A stretch of DNA of 55,742 nucleotides, taken from Chloroflexia bacterium. Lineage in GTDB: Bacteria > Chloroflexota > Chloroflexia > DTKN01. How positions within the stretch are numbered: position 1 is the stretch's first letter; the number at the start of each line of letters is the position of its first letter. The notes beneath the pieces are model-generated. The model did not search any database and was not told where the DNA came from. It saw only the letters and a list, made by a program, of their open reading frames with translations. The position numbers and the translations under genes were made by a program. The stretch lies in contig JAFGKG010000004.1 of NCBI GenBank assembly GCA_016928715.1, positions 1 through 55,742 of the forward strand, given 5' to 3'. Of this stretch, positions 1 to 8,573 are shown in pieces.

Positions 1-675
1 ACCGGCAAGGACAACGGCGACGGCTTTTTCTTCTACCCGCCCCGCCGGGACGGCGGCAGCCTCGATTACTGCGGGCAGAATGGCCACCGCCTGGTGCCCT
101 CGATCCGTTGGGAGAATCTGCGCGACGGCATGGAGGATTACGAGTATCTCTGGCTGCTGGCCGGCGGCGATCCCCAGGTGGGCCTGGGCAACGCCGCCGA
201 CCCCTACGTGGCCCAGGTGGTGCAGTCGCGCACCCTGTTCAGCCGCGTCCCCACCGACCTGGCCGCGGCCCGCGAGGCCCTGGCCCGGGCCATCGTGGGG
301 CCCGTCGCGGTGGCCGACAAGACGGCCCACCCCTCCGCCGTCGCCCCGGGCGAGGCCCTGCACTACACGCTGGTTTACACCCACGGCGGACCGAATGCCA
401 CCCTGGTCGTCACCGACAGCGTGCCGGCGGCCACGGTCGTGGTCACGGCCACGGGGCCGGGCAGTGTGCAGGTGGATGGCCAGTGGGTCACCTGGCGGGT
501 GCCCGTCAGCGACGGCCAGGCCGTCCAATTGATCATCCAGGCCACCGCCGTGTTCACGCCCGGCGCGGTCCTGAACCGGGCCGTCTTTTCCAGCACCGAG
601 GTGCTGACCCGCGAGGCCGGCCTGGTGATCTATGGCCAGCGGACGTTTCTGCCCCTGGTTTTGCGGGGGCCGTAG
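1..675 (+). CDS. GH123-like (DUF4091) secreted protein, C-terminal fragment
   Basis: The frame is open from the window edge, so only the last 224 residues are visible. The first part carries PSIRWENLRDGMEDYEYL, which matches the end of the DUF4091/glycoside hydrolase 123 catalytic domain as I know it. About 100 residues follow that look like a DUF11/CARDB-type beta-sandwich, including DSVPAATVVV and a later ALNRAVFSS-like strand pattern. The chain ends in FLPLVLRGP, a short hydrophobic tail of the type I associate with secreted Anaerolineae proteins. By family this would be an extracellular glycosidase acting on amino-sugar polymers. The catalytic Asp-Glu pair of GH123 lies outside the window, so activity cannot be judged here. 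Confidence 0.75.
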   Translation, partial: TGKDNGDGFFFYPPRRDGGSLDYCGQNGHRLVPSIRWENLRDGMEDYEYLWLLAGGDPQVGLGNAADPYVAQVVQSRTLFSRVPTDLAAAREALARAIVGPVAVADKTAHPSAVAPGEALHYTLVYTHGGPNATLVVTDSVPAATVVVTATGPGSVQVDGQWVTWRVPVSDGQAVQLIIQATAVFTPGAVLNRAVFSSTEVLTREAGLVIYGQRTFLPLVLRGP

Positions 676-798
676 ACGTGCTTTTTGTCCGGGAGGCTGC
701 TTCGCTGGGTACGGCTGAAATTCACGTCGCTCAGGGGAGTCCATGCGAGAACGAGTATCAGGTGATCGGGCTTGAAGTGTCATAGCGCCAGTGAGAGG

Positions 799-2121
799 TC
801 AGTCGCGATTGTGCGGGCTGGCTGGGCTTTCTGGTGCAATTAACACTTTATCCACGCGATGCCCATCCATATCGACCACCTCAAATCGCAACCCGCCCCA
901 TTCAAAGGAATCACCAATGGACGGGATTCGTCCCAAACATGCCATGACCAACCCGCCTAACGTCCGGTAATGCCCTTCTCCCTCATAGGGCATTTCTTCA
1001 AGCCGGAGGACGTCCCTCAACTCATCCGCAAGTAGCCGCCCATCCATTAGCCACGAGCCATCTTTTCGTTGAAACACCTCCGCCTCGGCGCCCTCATACG
1101 GCATCGGGATGTCCCCTACGATCGCTTCCAGGATATCGTGGATGGTGACCAGGCCCTGGAAACCCCCGTACTCATCTATGACCAGCACAACTTGCGAGCG
1201 GGTTTCCTTCAATCGCTCCAAGACATCCAAGGCCAACATGCTTTCCGGCACAAACAGCGCTGGCTGGAGTGCGGCCTTGAGGTCGGCCGGCGCGCCACTC
1301 AGGACTTGCGCCAGCAGGTCTTGGGTATATACCATGCCCAGCACATTGTCGAGATCATGTTGTGCTACGGGAAATTGGGAATAACCACTGGCGGTGATCT
1401 TGAGCCGAATCTCTTCGAGCGAGTCTTCCAGGTCCAGCCAGATCACCTCGGGCCGGGGGATCATCAGCGTGCCCACGCTCCGGTCCGCCAGGCGAAACAC
1501 TTGCTTGACCATCTCTTGCTCGGCCGGCACGAAAACCCCTACCTGCGTTCCCTGCTCGATCATAAGCTCGATCTCTTCTTCGGTAACGGGCTTTTCCAAA
1601 GACGGCCGTATACCCAAGGCCCGCAGGACCATTTCTGTAGAGAAACTGAGCAAGCGAACGGCAGGAGACGCAATCCTGGACAGTCTCCGCATCCATGGAG
1701 CAACCGTGGACGCAATTCGCTCCGCATTGTTCATGGCAATCCGCTTGGGAGCCAACTCCCCCACGACCAACGAGAGATAGGTGATGGCCACCACGACGAC
1801 GCTTACGCCAATAGATTCGCTGTACGGCGCCAGCAAGCGAATGCGGCTCAACCCCGCTGCCAGTTCTTCGGCCAAAGTCGCCCCAGCGAATGCGCCTGCC
1901 AGGATGCCGATCAAAGTAATGCCGATCTGGACGGTGGACAAGAACTGGTTGGGCGTATTCGCCAGATCGAGGGCAATGCGCGCTCCTTTGTCACCCGCGT
2001 CGGCTCGTTGCTGAAGCCGCACTGGGCGCGCTGAAACAACAGCGATCTCGGACATTGCAAATACGCCGTTGATGATGATCAACAGGACGATTACGAGTAT
2101 TTCAACAAGCACAGAGTCCAT
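799..2121 (-). CDS. CorC/HlyC-family transporter-like protein (CNNM-CBS-CorC_C)
   Basis: This 440-residue protein has the usual order of the hemolysin C/CorC family. A DUF21/CNNM membrane domain fills about residues 1-180: it starts with the helix ILVIVLLIIINGVFAMSE and contains further helices such as IGITLIGILAGAFAGA. Two CBS domains follow (about 205-330, with MIPRPEVIWLDLE and VVLVIDEYGGFQGLVT). A CorC_HlyC C-terminal domain ends the protein (about 345-430). Members are linked to Mg2+/Co2+ efflux or Na+/Mg2+ exchange, and the CBS pair binds adenine nucleotides. The ATG is preceded by a strong GGAGGGG about ten bases upstream. It is transcribed alone. Substrate assignment rests on the family only. 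Confidence 0.9.
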   Translation of the reverse strand: MDSVLVEILVIVLLIIINGVFAMSEIAVVSARPVRLQQRADAGDKGARIALDLANTPNQFLSTVQIGITLIGILAGAFAGATLAEELAAGLSRIRLLAPYSESIGVSVVVVAITYLSLVVGELAPKRIAMNNAERIASTVAPWMRRLSRIASPAVRLLSFSTEMVLRALGIRPSLEKPVTEEEIELMIEQGTQVGVFVPAEQEMVKQVFRLADRSVGTLMIPRPEVIWLDLEDSLEEIRLKITASGYSQFPVAQHDLDNVLGMVYTQDLLAQVLSGAPADLKAALQPALFVPESMLALDVLERLKETRSQVVLVIDEYGGFQGLVTIHDILEAIVGDIPMPYEGAEAEVFQRKDGSWLMDGRLLADELRDVLRLEEMPYEGEGHYRTLGGLVMACLGRIPSIGDSFEWGGLRFEVVDMDGHRVDKVLIAPESPASPHNRD

Positions 2122-2168
2122 GTCTCTTGATCCCCTCCTTCAGCGCAGCATTTTTCCATAAACCACAA

Positions 2169-2197
2169 CGAGTATCCTCTAATAGGGGTACAGTCAA
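2169..2197 (-). promoter_or_regulatory. Promoter-like element upstream of the CorC-like gene
   Basis: Read on the minus strand, TTGACT is followed after 17 bases by TACTCG, or after 15 by GATACT. The spacer carries CCCCTATTAGAG. It lies about 50 bases before the start of the CorC-like gene. A second sequence of the same design, with TTGAC and CCCC in the spacer, lies about 195 bases further upstream. Confidence 0.45.
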
Positions 2198-2547
2198 GAG
2201 AGCATACTATCCCCTACAACCTCTTGGCCAATCTCCGCCATCGGCTCTGGCGATATCGGTAGAATATCTGCGCATAGGCCCATATGATGCCGGTTAGCAA
2301 TCCAGCCCTGATTTCGATCTCGTCTGTGTATCGACAGCTCAGGGCTCCTGACCAATCCGACAATAGTATACTCTAGTGGGGATACAGGGTCAAGGGGAGA
2401 GTTAGGATCAACCGCATGGAGGCCGCGCCTGAAGGTGTAGCGGCCGTCTTGGTCGATGATGGCCTTCTGTCGTCCAGCAGTATGTTCGAATCGGAAGAGA
2501 TGCAGATTCCACTGAGCGACTCCGGCGTTCCCCTGTTTGATTGTATT
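2194..2547 (-). other. Startless open frame, possible 3' remnant of a gene
   Basis: A minus-strand frame of 117 codons is open between an upstream TAG and a TGA at 2194-2196 but has no usable start codon near its beginning. The first third reads like protein, with AQWNLHLFRFEHTAG, IIDQDGRYTFRRGL and HAVDPNSP; the rest is less convincing. I do not recognise the family. It could be the tail of a decayed gene. The promoter-like sequence at 2365-2393 lies inside it, so the two readings compete. The rest of the 565-base gap between the flanking genes holds only that promoter motif, a related copy nearer the CorC-like gene, and a terminator-like hairpin. Confidence 0.2.
2365..2393 (-). promoter_or_regulatory. 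Sigma70-type promoter, TTGACC-17-TATACT
   Basis: Minus-strand TTGACC and TATACT are separated by exactly 17 bases, with CCCCACTAGAG in the spacer. It points at the CorC-like gene, 240 bases away. It could be a second promoter for that gene or a chance match inside the startless open frame. Confidence 0.5.
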
Positions 2548-2629
2548 CTAATACGACGACTCCCTCCGTACTTGACTTGACCTGGACGCTAGTTGGGTGC
2601 CAGGTGGGCGGGCGAGGACGAAACAATGA

Positions 2630-2649
2630 GCGCCCCCGTGAGGGGGCGC
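2630..2649 (-). terminator. Stem-loop downstream of the FGE-like gene
   Basis: A perfect 8-bp GC stem (GCGCCCCC/GGGGGCGC) with a 4-base loop lies about 37 bases after the stop of the FGE-like lipoprotein gene. A short TTGTTT follows it a few bases later on the minus strand. It resembles a weak rho-independent terminator. Confidence 0.55.
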
Positions 2650-2686
2650 CATTTTCGCCCTTTGTGACGTCAGCGGATCCTGCCCG

Positions 2687-4714
2687 CTATGGCTCTGCCG
2701 GGTAGGCGCAGCGGAAGCCGATGTAAGCGCTGCGAATGGATGGGCGGTAATCTCCCCGCATGGTTGTGCGCACACCCCAATCATGATTGTTCCAGGAGCC
2801 ACCCCGCACGATCTTGCTGGTACCCGATGTGGGACCCGTTGGGTTGACCTGTAAATCGGAAGGATAGAAGTAAACACCCCAGTCGGCCACCCAATCCCAG
2901 ACATTACCGGCTAAATCCAGGGCACCGACCCAACTGGCGCCCTGGGGATAAGCGTCTACGGGAGAGGTGAAATCAATCCCATCACAGCCGCGCTCGCCGG
3001 GAAAGGGAACGGGGTCATCCTCATCCGTCCAATCGTGGAAATTCCCCATGGTACAATCGTATTCGTTTCCCCAGGGATAGATCCAATTATCGGGCCCGCT
3101 GGCTGCGTACTCCCACTCGGCCTCGGTCAGCAGACGACCGCCAATCCATTCGCAATAGGCCCGCGCCCCGTACCAGGAGACATCCATTACGGGATGATCC
3201 TCAAAGCCCATTTTGGAATAAAAATATTCGCCATTTTGTATAATCAGACAGAATTCACTATCGATTTCTAACCATGTGACACCACTTTCCTGCTGGTTAC
3301 CGCGCAAACTAAGGAATTCCGCATATTGCTTGTTCGTAACATGGTATTTATCGATCCAAAAACTATCGACTTTTACAGGATGCTCGGGAAGCTCATTCCA
3401 ACCCGCAACGGCAGCTCCGGCTGTACCGGTTCCCATCTGGAAGGTACCGCCGGGGACGAACAACATCACCGCACCATCACTTGGGCGGGTCCAGCTATCC
3501 CCGAGGCCGGCATCATTGGGGGGCGCCATCACCAATTCAGGCCGGGCTTGGGCAGGCACCTCTCCATCTCTTTCGGGGTCGAAAGGCCGGGCGCAGCGCA
3601 GGCCAAATCGACCATCGTAATGGTGGGCCATGCGCTCGTTACGGTTTGCCGACCTGACCACGTAATTGGGGTCAAGCCTGCCGCCACCGCGCACCATCAT
3701 CTTGCTCGTGATGCCCAACTGCTCTGCACTCACCTCCCGCCCATCGTCTGGGCGATATGGATAAGGCATGAGCATAGTGCTGACCCATTCCCAGAGGTTG
3801 CCGGCCATATCCAAAGCTCCGACCCAGGAAGCGCCGTCGGGATAGGTGCCCACAGGTGCTGGCTCGGAATAGCCATCATTATGGCTGCGATCTGAACCGG
3901 GATTCTGACAATTGTAATCACAATAATTCAACCTGTTGCCATCAAAGGTGTTTCCCCACGGGTACAACAAATTATCCGGACCCCGGGCAGCGTATTCCCA
4001 CTCAATCTCGGTGGGCAAGTGACCGCCGCGGTTATCGCAATACGTGTTCGCTTCGAACCAGGTAACCGATTCTCTGGGCTGATCATTGTCCGTCCACCAC
4101 CCGTGGGAACCATAGAAGCCATTGGTCACTTCGTACACGTCGATCCAAAACGGTTCTTGGAAGCACTGCCGGTGAGCCGGCTGCTCATCTTGATAAAGTC
4201 CGGGGCGATCCAGCATCGTCAAGTACTGCTCTATCTGCTCATCGGTGCTGCCCATCGTAAAACAACCGGCCGGGACAAGCGCCATCGGTATGCCGCCAAA
4301 CTCACGGATCACCGGAACCCATTCGTCATTGGTAGAGACACCGGTGCAGGCGATTCCCGGCAAGTCGGCAGCAAGGCAATCCGCAGCTCTGAACGCTGGT
4401 TCCAGAACTGCATTCCAGTCATCCGGTTCAGCTATTGTGGTCGCCTGGGGAGTGGATGTTGGGATCGGGCTCGGATCCTGCGGAGGGGGCGTTTCCGTCG
4501 GTATCGGCTCGGTCCCCGTGGGTCTAGGTGTTTGGCTCGGGGTGGGTGGCGGGCTGGCAGTGTCGGTGGGCGACATGGTCAGAGTCGGAGAGGCGACGTC
4601 CATTTCGTGGATCGGCCTTGAGACGGCCGTCTCGTCCGGGGACTGACAGCTCGCAACAATGAGCATGACGATGAAGAACCAGGCTGCCAGGCACAGTGTT
4701 CTTTTCTCGGACAT
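2687..4714 (-). CDS. Lipoprotein with two tandem FGE-sulfatase (SUMF1-like) domains
   Basis: The 675-residue product begins with a lipoprotein signal (MLIVASC, Cys23 as lipobox Cys). A Thr/Pro-rich linker of about 70 residues follows. Two formylglycine-generating-enzyme-like domains come next, at about residues 130-385 and 405-672. Both contain the fold signatures: PAGCFTMGS and PGGTFQMGT at the start, AANT/GARAYCxxxGGxLxTExEWEYAA in the middle, LDxAGNxWxWV, and a final GxRCAxP. The segment that holds the catalytic cysteines in true FGE reads VRGGGRLDPNY and VRGGSWNNHDW, with no Cys, so oxidation of sulfatase Cys is not expected. The role is probably extracytoplasmic binding or another C-type-lectin-like activity. 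It is transcribed alone from an ATG with a GAGGG ribosome site. Confidence 0.88.
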   Translation of the reverse strand: MSEKRTLCLAAWFFIVMLIVASCQSPDETAVSRPIHEMDVASPTLTMSPTDTASPPPTPSQTPRPTGTEPIPTETPPPQDPSPIPTSTPQATTIAEPDDWNAVLEPAFRAADCLAADLPGIACTGVSTNDEWVPVIREFGGIPMALVPAGCFTMGSTDEQIEQYLTMLDRPGLYQDEQPAHRQCFQEPFWIDVYEVTNGFYGSHGWWTDNDQPRESVTWFEANTYCDNRGGHLPTEIEWEYAARGPDNLLYPWGNTFDGNRLNYCDYNCQNPGSDRSHNDGYSEPAPVGTYPDGASWVGALDMAGNLWEWVSTMLMPYPYRPDDGREVSAEQLGITSKMMVRGGGRLDPNYVVRSANRNERMAHHYDGRFGLRCARPFDPERDGEVPAQARPELVMAPPNDAGLGDSWTRPSDGAVMLFVPGGTFQMGTGTAGAAVAGWNELPEHPVKVDSFWIDKYHVTNKQYAEFLSLRGNQQESGVTWLEIDSEFCLIIQNGEYFYSKMGFEDHPVMDVSWYGARAYCEWIGGRLLTEAEWEYAASGPDNWIYPWGNEYDCTMGNFHDWTDEDDPVPFPGERGCDGIDFTSPVDAYPQGASWVGALDLAGNVWDWVADWGVYFYPSDLQVNPTGPTSGTSKIVRGGSWNNHDWGVRTTMRGDYRPSIRSAYIGFRCAYPAEP

Positions 4715-5089
4715 TGTTTTGCCCTCTCTGTTCTGGGCGACCCAACTCGTCAGGGTTCACGTGGCGAATCGTCCGGCTGCTTTCGGGCCTCCAGCATAAT
4801 GCAATCGATTGGCAGACGTAACGGCGGTGTGCTGTTTCTGCTGGGGGCGAATGGATCTATGATAACAAGACAACCTTTGTAATATTTCGTAAATCCTGCG
4901 GAAAAGGGTCTCGCTGAATGTGCCCACATCACACGGCATGGCCAGATCGAATCCGCTGGGCAAACCATCCTGCAGGAAATCGGCGGCCAAGTAGGATTTG
5001 CTGTGACATCTATCATAGGCGCCGCGCCGGCCATCGGTTATCCTATAGATAGCGGACGGATACACGAGCTGACCAAGCGGAGGAGATCG
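4715..5089. other. Gene-free spacer between divergent genes
   Basis: This stretch separates the divergently transcribed FGE-like and ankyrin genes. It is more AT-rich than its surroundings near 4855-4905. I found no convincing pair of promoter boxes, no hairpin and no coding frame of interest. The promoters of both genes presumably lie here but are not recognisable by eye. Confidence 0.5.
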
Positions 5090-6985
5090 ATGAGCGCAGC
5101 GCGAGAACAACGGGAACAACTGGTCGAACGGACCCAGGCCGGCGACCTCGCCGGGGTGCGGCAACTGCTCGACACTGTGAAAACGTGGGAACACTATGCC
5201 CTGGAAACAGCCCTGGAGGCGGCGGTGCGGGGCGAGCACCTGGCCCTGGCCGCCGCCCTGCTGGACGCGGGCGCGGACCCCAGTGGGGTGGCCGGCGGCA
5301 GCGGCGGTTTCTATACCCCGCTGCACCTGGCCAGCCGGCGGCGGGACGCCGATCTGCTGGTCCTGCTGCTGGAGCGCGGGGCCAGGACCGACGCCATCGC
5401 TTCCAAATCCGGCGAGACGCCCCTGCACGAGCTGCTGGGTAAGGGCTACGAGGAGGCGGTTCACCTGCCCCTGCTGCGGGCGCTGCTGGAGGCTGGGGCC
5501 GATCCCAACCGGCAGGCCTCGTCCTCCTCCAAGCAGGCCCGGCTGACGCCCTTGCAACTCGCCCTCGGGCACGGCGCGCGCCAGAGCGCGCTGCTGCTCC
5601 TGGAGCACGGCGCCGATCTGGACCTGCGCAACGGTGAGCGCAAGACCGCCCTGATGCTGGCCACCGAACGGGCCATCCGGGACGACGACCGGGGCCTGCT
5701 GGACTGGCTGTTGGAACTGGGCGCCGACCCCAATGCAGCCCAGTACCATTTCAGCGATACCCCGCTGACCATCGCCGCGGATCGGGGGCGGGTCGACCTG
5801 ATCGACTACCTGGTGCAGGCCGGGGCGGACGTGAGCAAGGGGCATCCCCTGGTCACCGCCGCCGACAAGGGGCGATTGGAGGCGGCCCGGCGGCTGCTGG
5901 AGCTGGGCGCCGACGTGAACGAGGTGGGCGTCTTTGGGAACACGGGGCTCATCTGCGCCATCACCCATCACGACACGGCTATGGCCCGGCTGCTTATCGA
6001 GCACGGCGCTCCGCTGGACCAGGCCACCAAGACTTATGCCGGGCAGATCACCCCGCTCGAGTTTGCCCGCCAGAGCCCCCACTACAACGCCGAGATCATC
6101 GCCTATATGCTGGAGCGCATCGCCGCCGGGGACGCCGAAAAGGCCCGCCGGGAGGCCGGCCGCTACCACGCCGCCGGACTGCTCAAGGTGGCCTACGAGC
6201 CGCGCGTGGGCCGGCCCATTGCCCACTGGCTGGAGCGGGGGGCCGACCCCAACGCCCGCAACGAATACGGGCGCAGCGCCCTGCACTACCTGGCGGAGCG
6301 GGGCCGGCAGTTGGACGAGGTCAAGCTGCTGTTAGAGGCCGGCGCCGACGTGGACGCCCGTGACTCCTTTGGCTACACCCCGCTGCACGACAGCGTGCTG
6401 GGGGACAACGCCGAGATCATCCAGGCGCTGCTCGACGCCGGGGCCGAGCCGGCGGCCCGGGTGGAGCGGGGCATTCACGCCGGCTACACGGCCCTCGAGA
6501 TCGCCCGCACCGAGCGCAGGCAGGAGTCCATCCGCCTGCTGGAGCCGCTCTCGCCGGAACCGCGTCCGCTGACGCCCTGCGAGCCCGAGTTCCGCCGCGA
6601 CGGTTCGGTCAAGGGCTTTTCGCACCGCTACTACGAGGAGGACGTGGCCAAGAATGCCGAGGGGGGCTATATCTATATGCGCAAGGCCGGCACGCGGCGG
6701 CAGTGGGCCGAAAAGGGCGAGGCCAAGTGCTACACCGAACCGTGCGTGTGCACCATCGGCTACGACACCCGTTCCCAGTACCGGGGGACGGGCATTGTCC
6801 GCGCCGAGCATCCCCTGCGCTGGCGCATCGCCATGGAGGATTGTCTCCACTGCGGCAGCGGGGACGTGCTGGTCATCTATGCCGACTGGGGCGTGCAGGC
6901 GCACAGCGGCGACCTGGTCTGGTCCTACGAGGTCAAGTGTAACGCCTGCGGCTACTATTCCAGTTGGGGCTATGACGAACGCTGA
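5090..6985 (+). CDS. Ankyrin-repeat protein with Cys-rich C-terminal domain
   Basis: A 631-residue soluble protein. About residues 10-510 are ankyrin repeats, with repeated TPLHxA, LLxxGADPN and LLELGADVN units. Some units are spaced irregularly: near residues 360-385 the helix KARREAGRYHAAGLLKVA interrupts the stack. The last ~120 residues form a separate domain with Cys in the order KCYTEPCVC, EDCLHCG and KCNACGYY, which suggests a bound metal. No signal peptide or membrane segment is seen. The start at 5090 is chosen because AGGAG lies just upstream; the frame also stays open further upstream. The protein is likely a scaffold for protein-protein contacts. The partner and the job of the C-terminal domain are unknown. 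Confidence 0.88.
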   Translation: MSAAREQREQLVERTQAGDLAGVRQLLDTVKTWEHYALETALEAAVRGEHLALAAALLDAGADPSGVAGGSGGFYTPLHLASRRRDADLLVLLLERGARTDAIASKSGETPLHELLGKGYEEAVHLPLLRALLEAGADPNRQASSSSKQARLTPLQLALGHGARQSALLLLEHGADLDLRNGERKTALMLATERAIRDDDRGLLDWLLELGADPNAAQYHFSDTPLTIAADRGRVDLIDYLVQAGADVSKGHPLVTAADKGRLEAARRLLELGADVNEVGVFGNTGLICAITHHDTAMARLLIEHGAPLDQATKTYAGQITPLEFARQSPHYNAEIIAYMLERIAAGDAEKARREAGRYHAAGLLKVAYEPRVGRPIAHWLERGADPNARNEYGRSALHYLAERGRQLDEVKLLLEAGADVDARDSFGYTPLHDSVLGDNAEIIQALLDAGAEPAARVERGIHAGYTALEIARTERRQESIRLLEPLSPEPRPLTPCEPEFRRDGSVKGFSHRYYEEDVAKNAEGGYIYMRKAGTRRQWAEKGEAKCYTEPCVCTIGYDTRSQYRGTGIVRAEHPLRWRIAMEDCLHCGSGDVLVIYADWGVQAHSGDLVWSYEVKCNACGYYSSWGYDER

Positions 6986-6988
6986 CAA

Positions 6989-7017
6989 TTGACTTTGGTC
7001 TCTGATTGTGCTATGGT
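6989..7017 (+). promoter_or_regulatory. Promoter TTGACT-17-TATGGT
   Basis: TTGACT and TATGGT are 17 bases apart, starting four bases after the ankyrin stop codon. The expected transcript would start near 7024, about 110 bases before the chosen start of the terpenoid-cyclase-fold gene, and would include the following gene. Confidence 0.6.
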
Positions 7018-7131
7018 ATTGTTGTCGAGGCGGTCAGCGAGTTTAGGAATGGAAATTAAATAACTTTCGGGCTTTGCTTGTCCAAAAAGGCCGGACGAGG
7101 TGATGGCCCGGATTCGGGAGGGCCTGGCGCA

Positions 7132-7968
7132 GTGATAACAACGAGACAATTTGACGCAGCCCGCCAATTTATCTATCGCCACGGCGACCTGCTGACCCGC
7201 CGGCGATTCGCCTACCATTTTGAGCGTGGCCCCATAGAGGCCGTGCTTGACGTCCTGGCCTGCTATCAGAATTCCGATGGCGGCTTTGGGCATGGGCTTG
7301 AACTGGACATCCTCTGTCCGGACTCTTCGGGCATCTGTGCGGAGGTCGCCTTTGGCTACCTGGTGGAACTCGGGGTGGGCCAAGGGCCGCTCTTTGAGCG
7401 GGGACTGCAGTGGGTCGTCTCGGCCCAGACGGCGGATGGCGACCTGCCGCATCCCGTCGACGCCGTCACGCGGTATCCGCACGGACCCTGGTGGAAGCAG
7501 GATCACGGCCGCATCCTCTCGCTGGCCGGCCTCTTGGGGAAACTCGGCCACTGTCCCCCGGAGGTGAGCCGCCGGGCGGCGGCGATCTTGGAGAGATACC
7601 TCCCCTTTCCCCAGGAACTTGAAGTATACGACTATCCCGTGGCCCTGTACCTGCGCTATGGCGATCCCGAGGGAATCCATCGCCAGCACCTCGGCGCCCT
7701 GGAGGCCGCGTTCTTGAGCATGCTCGGGACGTACGCCTGGCATCATCCGCTCTTTTTTCGCCCCGGCCGCTGGGAACACGATGGGATCCCGGCCTCGTTA
7801 TGGGAGGCGGAAGCGGAGAAAGCGGTCGCTGCACTCCAGGACGATGGTGGGGTGTGGATTGAGCGCTATGCCCGGCTTTCCTGGTGGCGGCCGGTGTGGA
7901 CCGTTGATTTGTTGGTCACCTTGAATTATAGGGGCTTTCTGGCAGAGAATGAACAGGGACCAATATGA
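7132..7968 (+). CDS. Terpenoid cyclase/prenyltransferase-fold (alpha-alpha toroid) protein
   Basis: A 278-residue protein with squalene-cyclase-like repeats. Motifs such as CYQNSDGGFGHGLE and SAQTADGDLPHPVD resemble the QW-type repeats of the alpha/alpha-toroid family. The catalytic DxDD of squalene-hopene cyclase is not present, so a cyclase reaction is not implied. The GTG start at 7132 is preferred because GGGAGG stands about ten bases upstream and homologues tend to begin right at this helix; a TTG at 7078 would extend it by 18 residues. Its stop overlaps the start of the next gene (ATGA), so the two are translationally coupled. Similar genes are usually annotated as hypothetical. Confidence 0.75.
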   Translation: MITTRQFDAARQFIYRHGDLLTRRRFAYHFERGPIEAVLDVLACYQNSDGGFGHGLELDILCPDSSGICAEVAFGYLVELGVGQGPLFERGLQWVVSAQTADGDLPHPVDAVTRYPHGPWWKQDHGRILSLAGLLGKLGHCPPEVSRRAAAILERYLPFPQELEVYDYPVALYLRYGDPEGIHRQHLGALEAAFLSMLGTYAWHHPLFFRPGRWEHDGIPASLWEAEAEKAVAALQDDGGVWIERYARLSWWRPVWTVDLLVTLNYRGFLAENEQGPI

Positions 7969-8573
7969 ATGCAAACACCCTTCAGGCTAAATGCTGCCGC
8001 TCGTCTTGGGGCCTTGGGCTGGCGCTCGTCGCGGCGTTGGCGCTCTGCGAGTGCGGTGCGGAACCGCCGGCGTCCTGCCCGCCCCCGCCGGACGTTACCT
8101 TTCCCGTCTCGATCAGCCGCATGACCTCGCTACCGCTGCCACTGGGCCAGTTTCTGGGGCGGACGCGCGAGCAAAACGAGACACTGCTGACGCCGCAGTC
8201 GGAGCAGGGGTTGGCCGGCTGGGTTACCTACGCGCCGGGCTTTAGCATCCGTTATCAGGGGCAGCAGGCGGTGGCGCTCAAGGCCACGCTCGATGTTGGA
8301 GCGCCGTGGCAAGAGATCTCCGCCTGGGCCGGCTTTCAGCCCGCCGCTGCGCCGGTCTGCCAGGGCGAGGTCTGCCGCTGGGAGGTGGGAGCGCTATGTT
8401 ACGGCTCGCTGCCCCTCGCGGCTACGTGGAACGGCGCGACCGCCGAACTGCACGTCTGGCAAGCCCAGGGCTCGGCAGCTTGGCGAGCCTGGGTTGGCTA
8501 TGGCCTCCTCACGGTTCTGCTCGGCGGCCTGCTGCTGGCTGTCCTACGTCAGCGGCTAAAGCCTCGACTCTAA
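7965..8573 (+). CDS. Membrane protein with signal sequence and C-terminal anchor
   Basis: The 202-residue product has an N-terminal hydrophobic segment (LGLALVAALALCECG) that could be a lipoprotein signal. An extracytoplasmic domain of about 130 residues follows, with four Cys (CxxEVCRWEVGALC region). One membrane helix lies near the end (GYGLLTVLLGGLLLAVL). The start overlaps the upstream stop by four bases. I do not recognise the family. The last residues, VLRQRLKPRL and the stop, fall within a copy of a dispersed repeat element, so the present C-terminus was probably created by a repeat insertion. The pairing with the toroid protein suggests a shared task at the membrane. Confidence 0.7.
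   Translation: MNANTLQAKCCRSSWGLGLALVAALALCECGAEPPASCPPPPDVTFPVSISRMTSLPLPLGQFLGRTREQNETLLTPQSEQGLAGWVTYAPGFSIRYQGQQAVALKATLDVGAPWQEISAWAGFQPAAAPVCQGEVCRWEVGALCYGSLPLAATWNGATAELHVWQAQGSAAWRAWVGYGLLTVLLGGLLLAVLRQRLKPRL

Noticed and set aside
2194-2283. Small 29-residue protein starting MGLCADIL
   Set aside because: No ribosome site and no similarity recognised; it is the end of the larger startless frame.
2687-4714. Formylglycine-generating enzyme
   Set aside because: Both domains lack the catalytic Cys segment, so the activity was not assigned.
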